The notes beneath the pieces are model-generated. The model saw only the letters and a list, made by a program, of their open reading frames with translations. It was not told the origin of the DNA and did not search any database. Positions 37,466-46,573 of a stretch of 64,000 nt of DNA are shown piece by piece (the first letter of the stretch is position 1; the number at the start of each line of letters is the position of its first letter). Source of the DNA: Helicobacter pylori (GTDB lineage Bacteria; Campylobacterota; Campylobacteria; Campylobacterales; Helicobacteraceae); the NCBI RefSeq assembly GCF_030062585.1, contig NZ_CP071935.1, forward strand, positions 807,034-871,033, written 5' to 3'. The position numbers and the translations under genes were made by a program.

Positions 37466-38675
37466 TGTGGTATTAGCGGTTTTTATAGGGTGTTCTTCTA
37501 CCAGGAATCATACTTTTTCAGCCCTTAATAATCAAGAAAATATAGATACTAAGCTTCCGGTAGTCCATTCTGTTAAAACCATTAACGATGTGAGTTCAGT
37601 GGGTTTTGAATGGCCTAAAATCGCTGATACTTATGATATTGATGGGTTTATTTTGTATCGTTTGAAAAAAGACTCCAAGCTTAAAAGAATCGCTACGATT
37701 AAAAACCCTTATGCGACCCATTATTATGATGAGGGGCTAGAAACAGAGAGTTCTTACACTTACCAATTAGCCACTTACAAGGGCGATAAAATTTCTAATC
37801 TTTCAGACCCCATTCTAGTAAAAACCTCTTTTATCAATCCTGTAGAAAGCGTGTTTGCAAGCCTTGAATACCCTAAAAGCGTGAAAGTCTTTTGGAGCCC
37901 ACACCCAAATCCCAGCGTTTCTAAATACATTATTCAAAGGCAGAATAAAGACGGCAAATTTTTAAATGTAGGGGCTGTAAAAAACCGCTTATTCGTGGAG
38001 TTTTTTGATAAAGATTTAGAAGATGGGCAAAAATACCGCTACCAAGTCATTGCTGAAAATTTCATGGGGGATAAATCCAGGCCTAGCGTGATAGTGGAGG
38101 GGAAAACCAAAGATTTACCCAAAGAAATCACTAACGTTAGAGTGAGCCAAAACCTCACACGACACATTGAATTGAGTTGGGATAAATCCACCCAAGAAGA
38201 TGTGATAGCTTATCGCATTTACGCTTCCAATAACCGCAACGATAAATACAAATTCATCGCTCAAACCACCAACACTTCCTATGTGGATAAAATAGAAAAA
38301 GACAACCTCACGCGCTATTATAAAGTCGTCGCCCTTGATAAAACGCATCTTGAAGGGGCGTTACCCAAAGAGCCTGCCATGGGTGAGACCGCTGACAGGC
38401 CCGAAGCCCCTATCATCACTAAAGGGACTATTCAAGACTCTTCAGCTTTCATTCAATGGGAAAATAACCCAAGCGCTAAAATAGCCACTTATGCGGTGTA
38501 TCGCTTTGAAGCCAATTCTAAAACCCCTTTGCGCTTTGGGAATATCACCAAAAACCAATTCGTGGATAAAGACATGAAAGTGGGCGTGGCTTACCGCTAT
38601 CAAGTGGTGAGCGTGGATAAAGATGGTTTAGAGTCGCACCCAAGCAAAGAAGTGCGTTTGTTTTTAGAGCGCTAA
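37416..38675 (+). CDS. lipoprotein with fibronectin type III repeats
   Basis: 419 residues. A signal peptide ends in the lipobox VFIGC (Cys near residue 26), so the protein is anchored by lipid. About four FnIII-like modules follow, each carrying the pattern YxxxRxxxxxxF, YxYQVVSxD and similar (for example YRYQVIAENFMG and YRYQVVSVDKDG). AAGGAG lies 7 bases before the ATG at 37416, which is inside the end of rluD. Followed closely by trmB. In Campylobacter these two units occur as a fusion, as I remember, which supports a linked history. Role unknown. Confidence 0.78.
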   Translation: MRSWMKKKYFTLLLQSSVVLAVFIGCSSTRNHTFSALNNQENIDTKLPVVHSVKTINDVSSVGFEWPKIADTYDIDGFILYRLKKDSKLKRIATIKNPYATHYYDEGLETESSYTYQLATYKGDKISNLSDPILVKTSFINPVESVFASLEYPKSVKVFWSPHPNPSVSKYIIQRQNKDGKFLNVGAVKNRLFVEFFDKDLEDGQKYRYQVIAENFMGDKSRPSVIVEGKTKDLPKEITNVRVSQNLTRHIELSWDKSTQEDVIAYRIYASNNRNDKYKFIAQTTNTSYVDKIEKDNLTRYYKVVALDKTHLEGALPKEPAMGETADRPEAPIITKGTIQDSSAFIQWENNPSAKIATYAVYRFEANSKTPLRFGNITKNQFVDKDMKVGVAYRYQVVSVDKDGLESHPSKEVRLFLER

Positions 38676-38685
38676 AAGGGTTTTA

Positions 38686-39867
38686 ATGCCCCATTTTTTA
38701 GCCAAGCTAGACTCCAAGCCTTTAGAATACCCCTTAATTGAAGGGGATTTTTGTTTTCATAAGGAATTTTTAAGCTTAAAAAACCCCACTAAAAGCTGTG
38801 TGTATGCGAGTTTTAAGGATCGCATTTTTTTATTGCAAAAAATCCGGCGAGCGGGTGATTTTTTAATCAAAAGCGAAAAAGCAACGCCCTTAAAAAGGGA
38901 GGTTTTAAAACAAGCTTTAAGGATTTATTCGCAATCTTTTGAAGTCATTTCGCATAATTTGCAAGAAAATTCTAAACATGCGAGCCAAAAAAAAGCCCTT
39001 GATTTAGAGGTTTTTGAAGACTTTATTCAAAAAAATCAAGCCCCTATTTTAGTAGAAATTGGTTTTGGGAGTGGGAGGCATTTGATAGAACTAGCCAAAA
39101 ACAACCCCACTAAAACATGCTTAGGGATAGAGATTCACACCCCATCTATCGCGCAAGCGTTAAAGCAAATTGAATTGTTGGATTTAAAAAATCTGCACAT
39201 CTTGCAAGGCGATGGCCGTTTGATTTTAGAGAGCATGCCAAATTATAAGTGCGAAAAAATTTTTGTGCATTTCCCTGTGCCATGGAATGAGAAAAAACAC
39301 CGCCGGGTGCTAAGCGAAAAATTTTTAAACGAAGCTTTAAGGGTTTTAAAGCCTAAAGGGTTTTTGGAATTACGCACCGATGATGGTCTTTATTTTGAAG
39401 ACAGCCTAAAATTAGCCCTAAAAAATTTTCAATGCGAGATAGAAATCAAAAAAAACGCTCAAATCCCGGTTGTCAGCAAGTATGAAGTGCGTTGGAACAA
39501 ACTCAAAAAAGATATTTATGATTTAAGAATTTATTCTTTAGAATTGGATGAAACCCCTTTTGATAACCATGCATTTGATTTTTCTTTTGATACAATAACA
39601 ATGAGTAAAAAGAGCGTTGGAGCGATTTTAAAAACCCCAAAAATCATCCAAGAGGGGTATTTTGTGCATGTTTGTAATATTTATGAGAATAAGGGGGATT
39701 TTTTAGTGGAATTGAGTATGGGGGATTTTGATTGGCCTGTGCGTTTGTTTGTTTTATTGGCAGAAAATCAGATTTTTTACCTCAATAAAAGCCCCTTAAA
39801 AACTTTAAACAACCACAAAGCGCATCTTTTGCTTCAAAATATCCTAAGCCAAAAGGGAATTGGATGA
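38686..39867 (+). CDS. trmB: tRNA (guanine-N7-)-methyltransferase
   Basis: 393 residues, longer than E. coli TrmB (~239). The methyltransferase core is in the middle: EIGFGSGRHLIELA near 124-137, GIEIHTPSIAQAL, and the catalytic region HFPVPWNEKKHRR. N- and C-terminal extensions of ~100 residues each are typical of the epsilonproteobacterial form. Makes m7G46 in tRNA. The stop overlaps the ftsE ATG by four bases. Confidence 0.9.
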   Translation: MPHFLAKLDSKPLEYPLIEGDFCFHKEFLSLKNPTKSCVYASFKDRIFLLQKIRRAGDFLIKSEKATPLKREVLKQALRIYSQSFEVISHNLQENSKHASQKKALDLEVFEDFIQKNQAPILVEIGFGSGRHLIELAKNNPTKTCLGIEIHTPSIAQALKQIELLDLKNLHILQGDGRLILESMPNYKCEKIFVHFPVPWNEKKHRRVLSEKFLNEALRVLKPKGFLELRTDDGLYFEDSLKLALKNFQCEIEIKKNAQIPVVSKYEVRWNKLKKDIYDLRIYSLELDETPFDNHAFDFSFDTITMSKKSVGAILKTPKIIQEGYFVHVCNIYENKGDFLVELSMGDFDWPVRLFVLLAENQIFYLNKSPLKTLNNHKAHLLLQNILSQKGIG

Positions 39868-40535
39868 GTGTGATCATCGCAGCGAACAATCTATGCTTAC
39901 AATACCAGCAAAACGAACCGGTCATTAAGCATGCTAATTTGCACATCAAACGGAAGGATTTTGTGTTCATTTCAGGGCCTAGCGGGAGCGGTAAAAGCAC
40001 ACTTTTGCGTTCGTTTTATGGGGATTTAAAACTTTTTAGTGGCAAGTTAGAAGTTTGCAATATCAACATGAATAACGCTTCAAAATCAACGATTTTAGAT
40101 TTGCGTAAAAATATTGGCGTGGTTTTCCAAGATTATAAATTGATCCAAGATTACACGATTGAGCAAAATATCAAACTACCCATGGTCATTTGCGGAATCA
40201 AAAAAGAAGAATGCCATTTGCAGCTAGAAAAACTTTTGGGGCATATTGATTTACGCCATAAGGCTAACCGCTACCCCAAAGAGCTCAGTGGGGGCGAACA
40301 ACAGCGAGTGGCTATGGCTAGGGCTATGGCGAACTGCCCTGAACTCATTTTAGCCGATGAACCTACCGGGAATTTAGACGATTATTCTAGCGATAAAATC
40401 TGGAGCTTGTTAAGGGGCATGAACACGCAATTAAACGCTACGATCGTGGTGGTTACGCACAAATTCCCTAAAAATTTTAGCGCTTATCACCGAAAATTTT
40501 ACATAGAAGAGGGGGAAGTTTATGAATACTCTTAA
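39864..40535 (+). CDS. ftsE: cell-division ABC ATPase FtsE
   Basis: 223 residues. Walker [10 protein letters not shown] near 36-44, signature LSGGEQQR, Walker [13 protein letters not shown]. With FtsX it forms a mechanotransmission complex that turns on septal amidases. Overlaps trmB upstream and ftsX downstream (14 bases), so trmB-ftsE-ftsX-envC is a coupled run. Confidence 0.92.
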   Translation: MSVIIAANNLCLQYQQNEPVIKHANLHIKRKDFVFISGPSGSGKSTLLRSFYGDLKLFSGKLEVCNINMNNASKSTILDLRKNIGVVFQDYKLIQDYTIEQNIKLPMVICGIKKEECHLQLEKLLGHIDLRHKANRYPKELSGGEQQRVAMARAMANCPELILADEPTGNLDDYSSDKIWSLLRGMNTQLNATIVVVTHKFPKNFSAYHRKFYIEEGEVYEYS

Positions 40536-41328
40536 AAAGCATTTAGCCTTTATCATTCCCCTAGTGGCGTTATTGTTTAGCTTGGAATGTGTGTTGTTTA
40601 TCAATCAAGCGATAGAACAAAAAGAAAAAAAATTGATTGAAGATTATTCAGTCGTGTTGGCCAGCACGCAAAAATTAGGCTTGGAATTGTTGCGTCAAAA
40701 TTTTAGTGAAATCACGGCTTTAAAAGAAATTGATCCTAATTATTCTTTAGAGCCTCTTCAAAAAACTTTAGGCACAGACGGGCTTAAGGAATTAAGAAAG
40801 AATTTACCCTTTTTTTATTCTTTACAACTTTCCACATTCCCCACTCAAGAGCGTTTAGAAAACATTAAAGAAAAATTGCTCAAAATCCCTGGCGTTCAAA
40901 AAGTTGAAGTCTTTGCCAAAACTTACATGCAAGTGTATGATCTCTTGAGTTTTATTAAAGCAGCGGTCTATATCTTTGCGTTAGTGGTCTTTGTTTTATC
41001 GGTTTTATTGATGTTTAAGCAAGTCCGCATCTGGATCTATCAATACCATGAGAGATTAGAGATCATGGATTTATTAGGGGCTTCGGTGTCTTTTAAAAAC
41101 GGGTTTTTGTATAAAATAGCTTTAATGGATTCTCTAATCGCTAGTTTTTTAGCCCCCATGCTCATGCTTTATATCACTTCGCAAAAAGGTTTTGAAAAAA
41201 CGATGGATACTTTGGGTATTATAGGAGGCGCGTTTGTTTTAAACCATTTTTTATGGGGACTGCTTTTTAGCCTTGTGGTCTCATTTGTTTCTGTTTTACT
41301 TGTAGCTTGGAGGACTAGACATGTATAA
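40522..41328 (+). CDS. ftsX: cell-division permease FtsX
   Basis: 268 residues with an N-terminal membrane helix, a large periplasmic domain (about 40-150) and three C-terminal helices, the FtsX topology. The periplasmic segment contains LLKIPGVQKVEVF, a match to the FtsX domain. It would contact the EnvC-like protein encoded next. Overlaps that gene by eight bases. Confidence 0.88.
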   Translation: MNTLKKHLAFIIPLVALLFSLECVLFINQAIEQKEKKLIEDYSVVLASTQKLGLELLRQNFSEITALKEIDPNYSLEPLQKTLGTDGLKELRKNLPFFYSLQLSTFPTQERLENIKEKLLKIPGVQKVEVFAKTYMQVYDLLSFIKAAVYIFALVVFVLSVLLMFKQVRIWIYQYHERLEIMDLLGASVSFKNGFLYKIALMDSLIASFLAPMLMLYITSQKGFEKTMDTLGIIGGAFVLNHFLWGLLFSLVVSFVSVLLVAWRTRHV

Positions 41329-42523
41329 ATTAGGGGTGTTTTTGTTAGCCACCTTACTATCAGCTAACACGCAAAAAGTGAGCGATATTGCTAAAGATAT
41401 CCAACATAAAGAAACCCTCTTGAAAAAAACCCATGAAGAAAAAAACCAACTAAACAGCCGTTTGAGTTCTTTAGGCGAAGCGATCCGCTCTAAAGAGCTT
41501 CAAAAGGTTGAGATGGAGCGCCAAATGATCGCTTTAAAAAAGAGTCTTGAAAAAAATCGTAACGAAAGTTTGGCTCAAGAAAAAGTCCTAACCAACTACC
41601 GTAAGTCTTTAGATCATTTGCAAAAACAGCGATCATCTTTACAAAAGAGGGTGTTTGATACGCTTTTAGAGGATTTTCTTTTTTCACAAGCCCTAAAGGG
41701 GCAGAATTTAGCCTCTTCTAATGATGTGATTTTACAAGTAGCGTTTGAAAACTTGCACCAAAGCACTCTGTCTAAAATGTCGCAACTAAGCCAAGAAGAA
41801 AAAGATCTCAATACGCAAGCTTTAAAAGTCAAAAGCAGCATTCAAAAAATCTCCTCTGTCATAGATGAGCAAAAAACTCGTGAAGCAACCTTAAAATCCT
41901 TGCAAACCGAACAGAATAAGCTCATTTTGAGCATGCAAAAAGACTATGCGATCTATAACCAACGGCTAACCCTTTTAGAAAAAGAACGCCAGAATTTAAA
42001 CGCTCTTTTAAAACGCTTGAATATCATCAAACAAAACAGAGAAAATGAAGAGAGGGTCAGTTTGAAAAAATCTTCTCAAGCTTTAGAAGTCAAACAAGTG
42101 GCTAGCTCTTATCAAAATATCAACACCACGAGCTATAACGGGCCAAAAACGATCGCTCCTTTGAACGATTATGAAGTGGTACAAAAATTTGGCCCCTATA
42201 TTGATCCGGTTTATAATTTAAAAATTTTTAGCGAGTCTATCACGCTAGTGTCAAAAACCCCAAACGCTTTGGTGCGTAATGTTTTGGACGGGAAAATCGT
42301 GTTCGCTAAAGAAATCAACATGCTTAAAAAAGTCGTTATTATTGAGCATAAAAACGGGATCCGCACGATTTATTCTCAATTGGATAAAATCGCCCCCACC
42401 ATTAAAAGCGGCATGCGGATCCAAAAAGGCTATGTTTTAGGGCGCATTGATCAACGCTTGGGCTTTGAAGTTACCATGAGAGAAAAACATATTAACCCCT
42501 TAGAACTTATCGCACGCAATTAA
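41321..42523 (+). CDS. envC: EnvC-like amidase activator with degenerate LytM domain
   Basis: 400 residues: signal peptide (LGVFLLATLLSA), a long coiled coil (about 20-260, rich in Gln, Lys, Glu), then a LytM/M23 domain from about 285. The zinc ligands of active M23 enzymes are missing: the expected TxYSHL is TIYSQLDKI and LHFEVR is LGFEVTMRE. So it should activate rather than cut. The partner amidase is most likely AmiA at 61.3 kb. Coupled to ftsX by an 8-base overlap. The symbol is by analogy. Confidence 0.82.
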   Translation: MYKLGVFLLATLLSANTQKVSDIAKDIQHKETLLKKTHEEKNQLNSRLSSLGEAIRSKELQKVEMERQMIALKKSLEKNRNESLAQEKVLTNYRKSLDHLQKQRSSLQKRVFDTLLEDFLFSQALKGQNLASSNDVILQVAFENLHQSTLSKMSQLSQEEKDLNTQALKVKSSIQKISSVIDEQKTREATLKSLQTEQNKLILSMQKDYAIYNQRLTLLEKERQNLNALLKRLNIIKQNRENEERVSLKKSSQALEVKQVASSYQNINTTSYNGPKTIAPLNDYEVVQKFGPYIDPVYNLKIFSESITLVSKTPNALVRNVLDGKIVFAKEINMLKKVVIIEHKNGIRTIYSQLDKIAPTIKSGMRIQKGYVLGRIDQRLGFEVTMREKHINPLELIARN

Positions 42524-42547
42524 ACAAATCATTTTTATTGCCGATAT
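42521..42547 (+). promoter_or_regulatory. FliA (sigma-28) promoter of the flaG operon
   Basis: TAAA at 42521-42524, 15 bases, then GCCGATAT at 42540-42547. This is the H. pylori sigma-28 pattern (TAAA-N15-GCCGATAA) with one mismatch. The TAA stop of the envC-like gene forms its -35. A further TATACT near 42581 may give a second, sigma-80 start. Confidence 0.75.
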
Positions 42548-42615
42548 TGGCTAAAGAGCTTATGCAAACAAATAAATCATTATACTTGTAGGCATGGAAA
42601 AATTTGGAGGTTTTT

Positions 42616-42975
42616 ATGGTCAATGAAGTTCAAGGGGTTGGGATTCCCACATCTCACACAAGCGTTCAAACAACCCCCACAAAAGAGATCAGTCGCACAA
42701 ATACTATAAACACTATTGATGAATCTAAGACAACGATAGACCCTGATCAATACAAACCCAAACTAGAATTATTGAGCGAGCGTCTGAATGAAGAAATGAA
42801 ACGCATTGGCACGGATATTAATTTTAGTTATAACGATACGATCAAAGGGTTGGTGGTTTCAGTCAAAGACGCTAATGGGGATAAGGTGATAAGAGAAATA
42901 CCCTCTAAAGAAGCCGTGGAGCTTATGCAAAGAATGCGCGATGTGATAGGCATCATCTTTGATAAGAGAGGCTAA
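42616..42975 (+). CDS. flaG: flagellar protein FlaG
   Basis: 119 residues from the ATG at 42616. GGAGG lies 6 bases upstream. A TTG four codons earlier overlaps that site. The conserved C-terminal FlaG domain (LNEEMKRIGTDINFSYND and VVSVKDANGDKVIREIPSKE) is present. It affects filament length and is usually linked to fliD, as here (16-base gap). Confidence 0.92.
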   Translation: MVNEVQGVGIPTSHTSVQTTPTKEISRTNTINTIDESKTTIDPDQYKPKLELLSERLNEEMKRIGTDINFSYNDTIKGLVVSVKDANGDKVIREIPSKEAVELMQRMRDVIGIIFDKRG

Positions 42976-42991
42976 ACATTAGAGGTAAAAC

Positions 42992-45049
42992 ATGGCAATA
43001 GGTTCATTAAGCTCATTAGGGCTTGGCAGTAAGGTTTTGAATTACGATGTGATTGACAAGCTTAAGGACGCTGATGAAAAAGCGTTAATCGCCCCACTAG
43101 ACAAGAAAATGGAGCAAAATGTTGAAAAACAAAAAGCCCTTGTAGAAATTAAAACGCTCCTTTCATCTCTAAAAGGCCCGGTTAAAACGCTTTCAGATTA
43201 TTCCACTTATATCAGCCGAAAAAGCAATGTTACAGGCGATGCGTTGAGCGCGAGCGTGGGGGCTGGCGTGCCTATTCAGGATATTAAAGTGGATGTGCAA
43301 AATTTAGCGCAAGGCGATATTAACGAACTAGGGGCGAAATTTTCTTCAAGAGATGATATTTTTAGTCAAGTGGATACCACGCTCAAATTTTACACGCAAA
43401 ACAAGGACTACGCCGTTGATATTAAAGCAGGAATGACTTTAGGCGATGTGGCTCAAAGCATCACGGACGCTACCAATGGCGAAGTGATGGGCATTGTGAT
43501 GAAAACAGGAGGGAATGACCCCTACCAATTAATGGTGAATACCAAAAACACCGGCGAAGACAACCGAGTCTATTTTGGCTCACACCTCCAATCCACGCTC
43601 ACTAACAAAAACGCCCTTTCTTTGGGGGTTGATGGAAGCGGAAAAAGTGAAGTGAGTTTGAATTTAAAGGGGGCTGATGGGAGCATGCATGAAGTCCCTA
43701 TCATGCTAGAGCTCCCTGAAAGCGCTTCTATCAAGCAAAAAAACGCGGCGATCCAAAAGGCTATGGAGCAGGCTTTAGAAAATGACCCTAATTTTAAAGA
43801 TTTGATCGCTAATGGGGATATTTCCATAGACACTCTTCATGGGGGGGAATCTTTAATCATTAATGACAGGCGTGGGGGAAACATTGAAATTAAAGGGAGT
43901 AAGGCTAAAGAGCTTGGGTTTTTGCAAACCACCACCCAAGAAAGCGATTTATTAAAAAGCTCTCGCACGATAAAAGAGGGTAAATTAGAAGGGGTAATTA
44001 GCTTGAATGGTCAAAAACTGGATTTGAAAGCCTTAACCAAAGAGGGCAACACCAGCGAAGAAAACACAGACGCTATCATTCAAGCGATTAACGCTAAAGA
44101 AGGCTTGAGTGCGTTTAAGAACGCCGAAGGCAAGCTTGTGATCAATTCTAAAACCGGAATGCTCACCATTAAGGGCGAGGACGCTTTAGGCAAGAATAGT
44201 TTGAAAGATTTGGGTTTGAACGCTGGCATAATGCAATCTTATGAAGCTTCACAAAACACGCTTTTTATGTCTAAAAATTTGCAAAAAGCGAGCGATTCAG
44301 AATTCACTTATAATGGGGTGAGCATCACACGCCCCACTAATGAGGTCAATGATGTGATTAGCGGGGTTAATATCACTTTAGAGCAAACCACAGAGCCTAA
44401 TAAACCTGCCATTATCAGCGTGAGCAGGGACAATCAAGCCATTATAGACAGCCTTAAGGAATTTGTCAAAGCCTATAATGAGCTTATCCCTAAATTAGAT
44501 GAAGACACGCGTTATGACGCTGACACTAAAATCGCTGGGATTTTCAACGGCGTGGGCGATATTCGTGCAATTCGATCTTCTCTTAATAATGTGTTTTCTT
44601 ACAGCGTGCATACGGATAATGGGGTAGAAAGCTTGATGAAATACGGGCTTAGTTTAGACGATAAGGGCGTGATGAGTTTGGATGAGGCTAAATTGAGTAG
44701 CGCATTAAATTCTAACCCTAAAGCGACTCAAGATTTTTTCTATGGGAGCGATAGCAAGGATATGGGGGGCAGAGAAATCCACCAAGAGGGCATTTTTTCT
44801 AAATTCAATCAAGTCATCGCCAATCTCATAGACGGAGGGAACGCTAAATTAAAGATTTATGAAGATTCCCTAGACAGAGACGCTAAAAGCCTGACCAAAG
44901 ACAAAGAAAACGCTCAAGAGCTTTTAAAAACCCGCTACAACATCATGGCGGAGCGCTTTGCCGCTTATGATAGCCAAATCTCTAAAGCCAATCAAAAATT
45001 CAATTCCGTGCAAATGATGATCGATCAAGCGGCGGCTAAAAAGAATTAA
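42992..45049 (+). CDS. fliD: flagellar filament cap protein FliD
   Basis: 685 residues. Conserved N-terminal coiled region (LGLGSKVLNYDVIDKLKDADEKA) and the C-terminal helical region with YNIMAERFAAYDSQISKAN are FliD signatures. A pentamer cap at the filament tip on which flagellin polymerises. H. pylori FliD is needed for motility. Followed 41 bases later by fliS with an AAGGAACATT site. Confidence 0.94.
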   Translation: MAIGSLSSLGLGSKVLNYDVIDKLKDADEKALIAPLDKKMEQNVEKQKALVEIKTLLSSLKGPVKTLSDYSTYISRKSNVTGDALSASVGAGVPIQDIKVDVQNLAQGDINELGAKFSSRDDIFSQVDTTLKFYTQNKDYAVDIKAGMTLGDVAQSITDATNGEVMGIVMKTGGNDPYQLMVNTKNTGEDNRVYFGSHLQSTLTNKNALSLGVDGSGKSEVSLNLKGADGSMHEVPIMLELPESASIKQKNAAIQKAMEQALENDPNFKDLIANGDISIDTLHGGESLIINDRRGGNIEIKGSKAKELGFLQTTTQESDLLKSSRTIKEGKLEGVISLNGQKLDLKALTKEGNTSEENTDAIIQAINAKEGLSAFKNAEGKLVINSKTGMLTIKGEDALGKNSLKDLGLNAGIMQSYEASQNTLFMSKNLQKASDSEFTYNGVSITRPTNEVNDVISGVNITLEQTTEPNKPAIISVSRDNQAIIDSLKEFVKAYNELIPKLDEDTRYDADTKIAGIFNGVGDIRAIRSSLNNVFSYSVHTDNGVESLMKYGLSLDDKGVMSLDEAKLSSALNSNPKATQDFFYGSDSKDMGGREIHQEGIFSKFNQVIANLIDGGNAKLKIYEDSLDRDAKSLTKDKENAQELLKTRYNIMAERFAAYDSQISKANQKFNSVQMMIDQAAAKKN

Positions 45050-45090
45050 AAAAACAGAGAGTTATCAATTTTAAAGGATAAAGGAACATT

Positions 45091-45471
45091 ATGCAATACG
45101 CTAACGCTTATCAAGCCTACCAGCATAACCGAGTGAGTGTGGAATCCCCGGCAAAACTCATTGAAATGCTTTATGAAGGGATTTTAAGATTTTCTTCGCA
45201 AGCCAAACGCTGTATTGAAAATGAAGACATTGAAAAGAAAATTTATTATATTAATAGGGTTACGGATATTTTCACGGAATTGTTGAATATTTTAGATTAT
45301 GAAAAAGGGGGGGAAGTGGCGGTGTATCTTACAGGCTTATACACCCATCAAATCAAAGTTTTAACGCAGGCCAATGTGGAAAATGATGCGAGCAAGATTG
45401 ATTTGGTGTTGAATGTGGCTAGGGGGTTGTTAGAAGCATGGAGGGAAATCCATTCAGATGAACTCGCCTAA
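45091..45471 (+). CDS. fliS: flagellin export chaperone FliS
   Basis: 126 residues. N-terminal ANAYQAYQHNRVSVESPAK and LIEMLYEGILRF are strongly conserved. Binds the flagellin C-terminus to prevent early polymerisation. Contains a run of seven G at about 45307-45313, in the codons for EKGGEV. Overlaps the next gene by 14 bases. Confidence 0.94.
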   Translation: MQYANAYQAYQHNRVSVESPAKLIEMLYEGILRFSSQAKRCIENEDIEKKIYYINRVTDIFTELLNILDYEKGGEVAVYLTGLYTHQIKVLTQANVENDASKIDLVLNVARGLLEAWREIHSDELA

Positions 45472-45697
45472 TGTGTTATTAGATTCCTTTAAAATCGCTC
45501 TTGTTAAAAAAGATTCTAAGCAAGCCTTTTCATTGATAGAGCGCCTTTCTTTAGAGCAAATAAAAAGTTTGGATTTAGATGCGCTTTTAAGCCTTAAGGA
45601 AATGATAGCCCAAAGCATTGAACTATTAGAAAAAGAAAAAAAAGAACTGCAATTACAAATGCATAAGGCTAAGAAGATTCAAAAATTTTTGTCTTAA
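45458..45697 (+). CDS. small helical protein in the fliT position
   Basis: 79 residues, helical and charged (EMIAQSIELLEKEKKELQLQMHKAKKIQKFL), with no signal peptide. Location directly after fliS with a 14-base overlap is that of the FliD chaperone FliT in other bacteria, and size and helicity agree. Sequence alone does not prove it. Confidence 0.6.
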   Translation: MNSPNVLLDSFKIALVKKDSKQAFSLIERLSLEQIKSLDLDALLSLKEMIAQSIELLEKEKKELQLQMHKAKKIQKFLS

Positions 45698-45750
45698 GTT
45701 TTTTTAAACTACGATACAATAAAAGCACTATTTTTATTGAAGGCTAAAGA

Positions 45751-46422
45751 TTGTCTGAACCCATAGATAGATTCACGCGCATAAGGTGGTTGTTTAAAAA
45801 CGATTTTGAAAAAATCCGCCAACAAAGGGTTTTAATCTGTGGCGTTGGGGGTGTTGGGGGCTTTGTGCTAGACGCTTTGTATCGTGTGGGGATAGGGCAA
45901 ATCACTATCATTGATAAAGATGTGTTTGATGTTACCAATCAAAACCGCCAGATTGGATCAGAAAGGATAGGAGAATCTAAAGTGTTGGTGTTGCAAGATC
46001 TCTATAAGGGCATTCAAGCTTTGAATTGTCGCATAGATGAAGCGTTTTTAAATTCATTTAATTTTAGAGATTATGATTACATTTTAGATTGCATGGACGA
46101 TTTGCCTATTAAAACAAGCTTAGCAATAAAATGCCAGAATTTCGCTTACGGGAAATTTATCAGCTCTATGGGGAGCGCGAAACGCTTGAACCCTAAACAC
46201 ATCCAAGTAAGGAGCGTTTGGGAAAGCTATGGCGATAAATTCGGGCGTAAATTTAGGGATTTTTTAAAAAAACGCCGTTTTAAAGGGGATTTTAAAGTGG
46301 TTTTTAGCCCTGAAGTCCCGCATTGCATAGAGCTTGGGAGTTTTAATGCGGTTACGGCGAGTTTTGGCTTGCAAATAGCGAGTGAAGTCGTGCAAGACAT
46401 TATCAAAAATGAAAGGCAATGA
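45751..46422 (+). CDS. ThiF/MoeB/TcdA-family E1-like enzyme
   Basis: 223 residues from a TTG at 45751 (AAGG 7 bases upstream). The nucleotide-binding loop GVGGVGGFVLD is at 32-42 and DVTNQNRQIGS matches the TcdA (CsdL) type. MDDLPIKTSLA holds the family aspartate. TcdA dehydrates t6A37 in tRNA to its cyclic form, which would link to tsaE here. MoeB-like activity on molybdopterin synthase cannot be ruled out, since moaA and mobA lie ~12 kb away. Confidence 0.8.
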   Translation: MSEPIDRFTRIRWLFKNDFEKIRQQRVLICGVGGVGGFVLDALYRVGIGQITIIDKDVFDVTNQNRQIGSERIGESKVLVLQDLYKGIQALNCRIDEAFLNSFNFRDYDYILDCMDDLPIKTSLAIKCQNFAYGKFISSMGSAKRLNPKHIQVRSVWESYGDKFGRKFRDFLKKRRFKGDFKVVFSPEVPHCIELGSFNAVTASFGLQIASEVVQDIIKNERQ

Positions 46423-46423
46423 A

Positions 46424-46570
46424 ATGAAAGATTACGAAGATGAATTGGAAGATTTTGAAGAAGAAGAATTAGAGGGCTTTGAAGAAGAAGATGAAGAGTA
46501 TGGGGATTATAAGAATGTCTATGATGATGACGATTATGAAGACTATAACTCTGATTATGAAGAAGAGTGA
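46424..46570 (+). CDS. 48-residue ultra-acidic protein
   Basis: Starts at the ATG one base after the previous stop, with AAAGG a few bases upstream. Of 48 residues, 28 are Asp or Glu, 7 are Tyr and only 2 are Lys. It lies between the E1-like enzyme and the amidohydrolase with 3 bases to the next ATG, so it is part of that transcript. Not recognised. Acidic, tyrosine-rich peptides can mimic DNA or bind metals. I think this corresponds to HP0756. Function unknown. Confidence 0.6.
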   Translation: MKDYEDELEDFEEEELEGFEEEDEEYGDYKNVYDDDDYEDYNSDYEEE

Positions 46571-46573
46571 AAA

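Noticed and set aside
42540..42570. Possible sigma-54 promoter before flaG (TTGGC...)
   Set aside because: GG and GC elements are not 10 bases apart as required. The sigma-28 match is much better.
45307..45313. G7 run in fliS as a phase-variation tract
   Set aside because: Short, lies in conserved codons of an essential flagellar chaperone, and the frame is intact. No sign that it varies.
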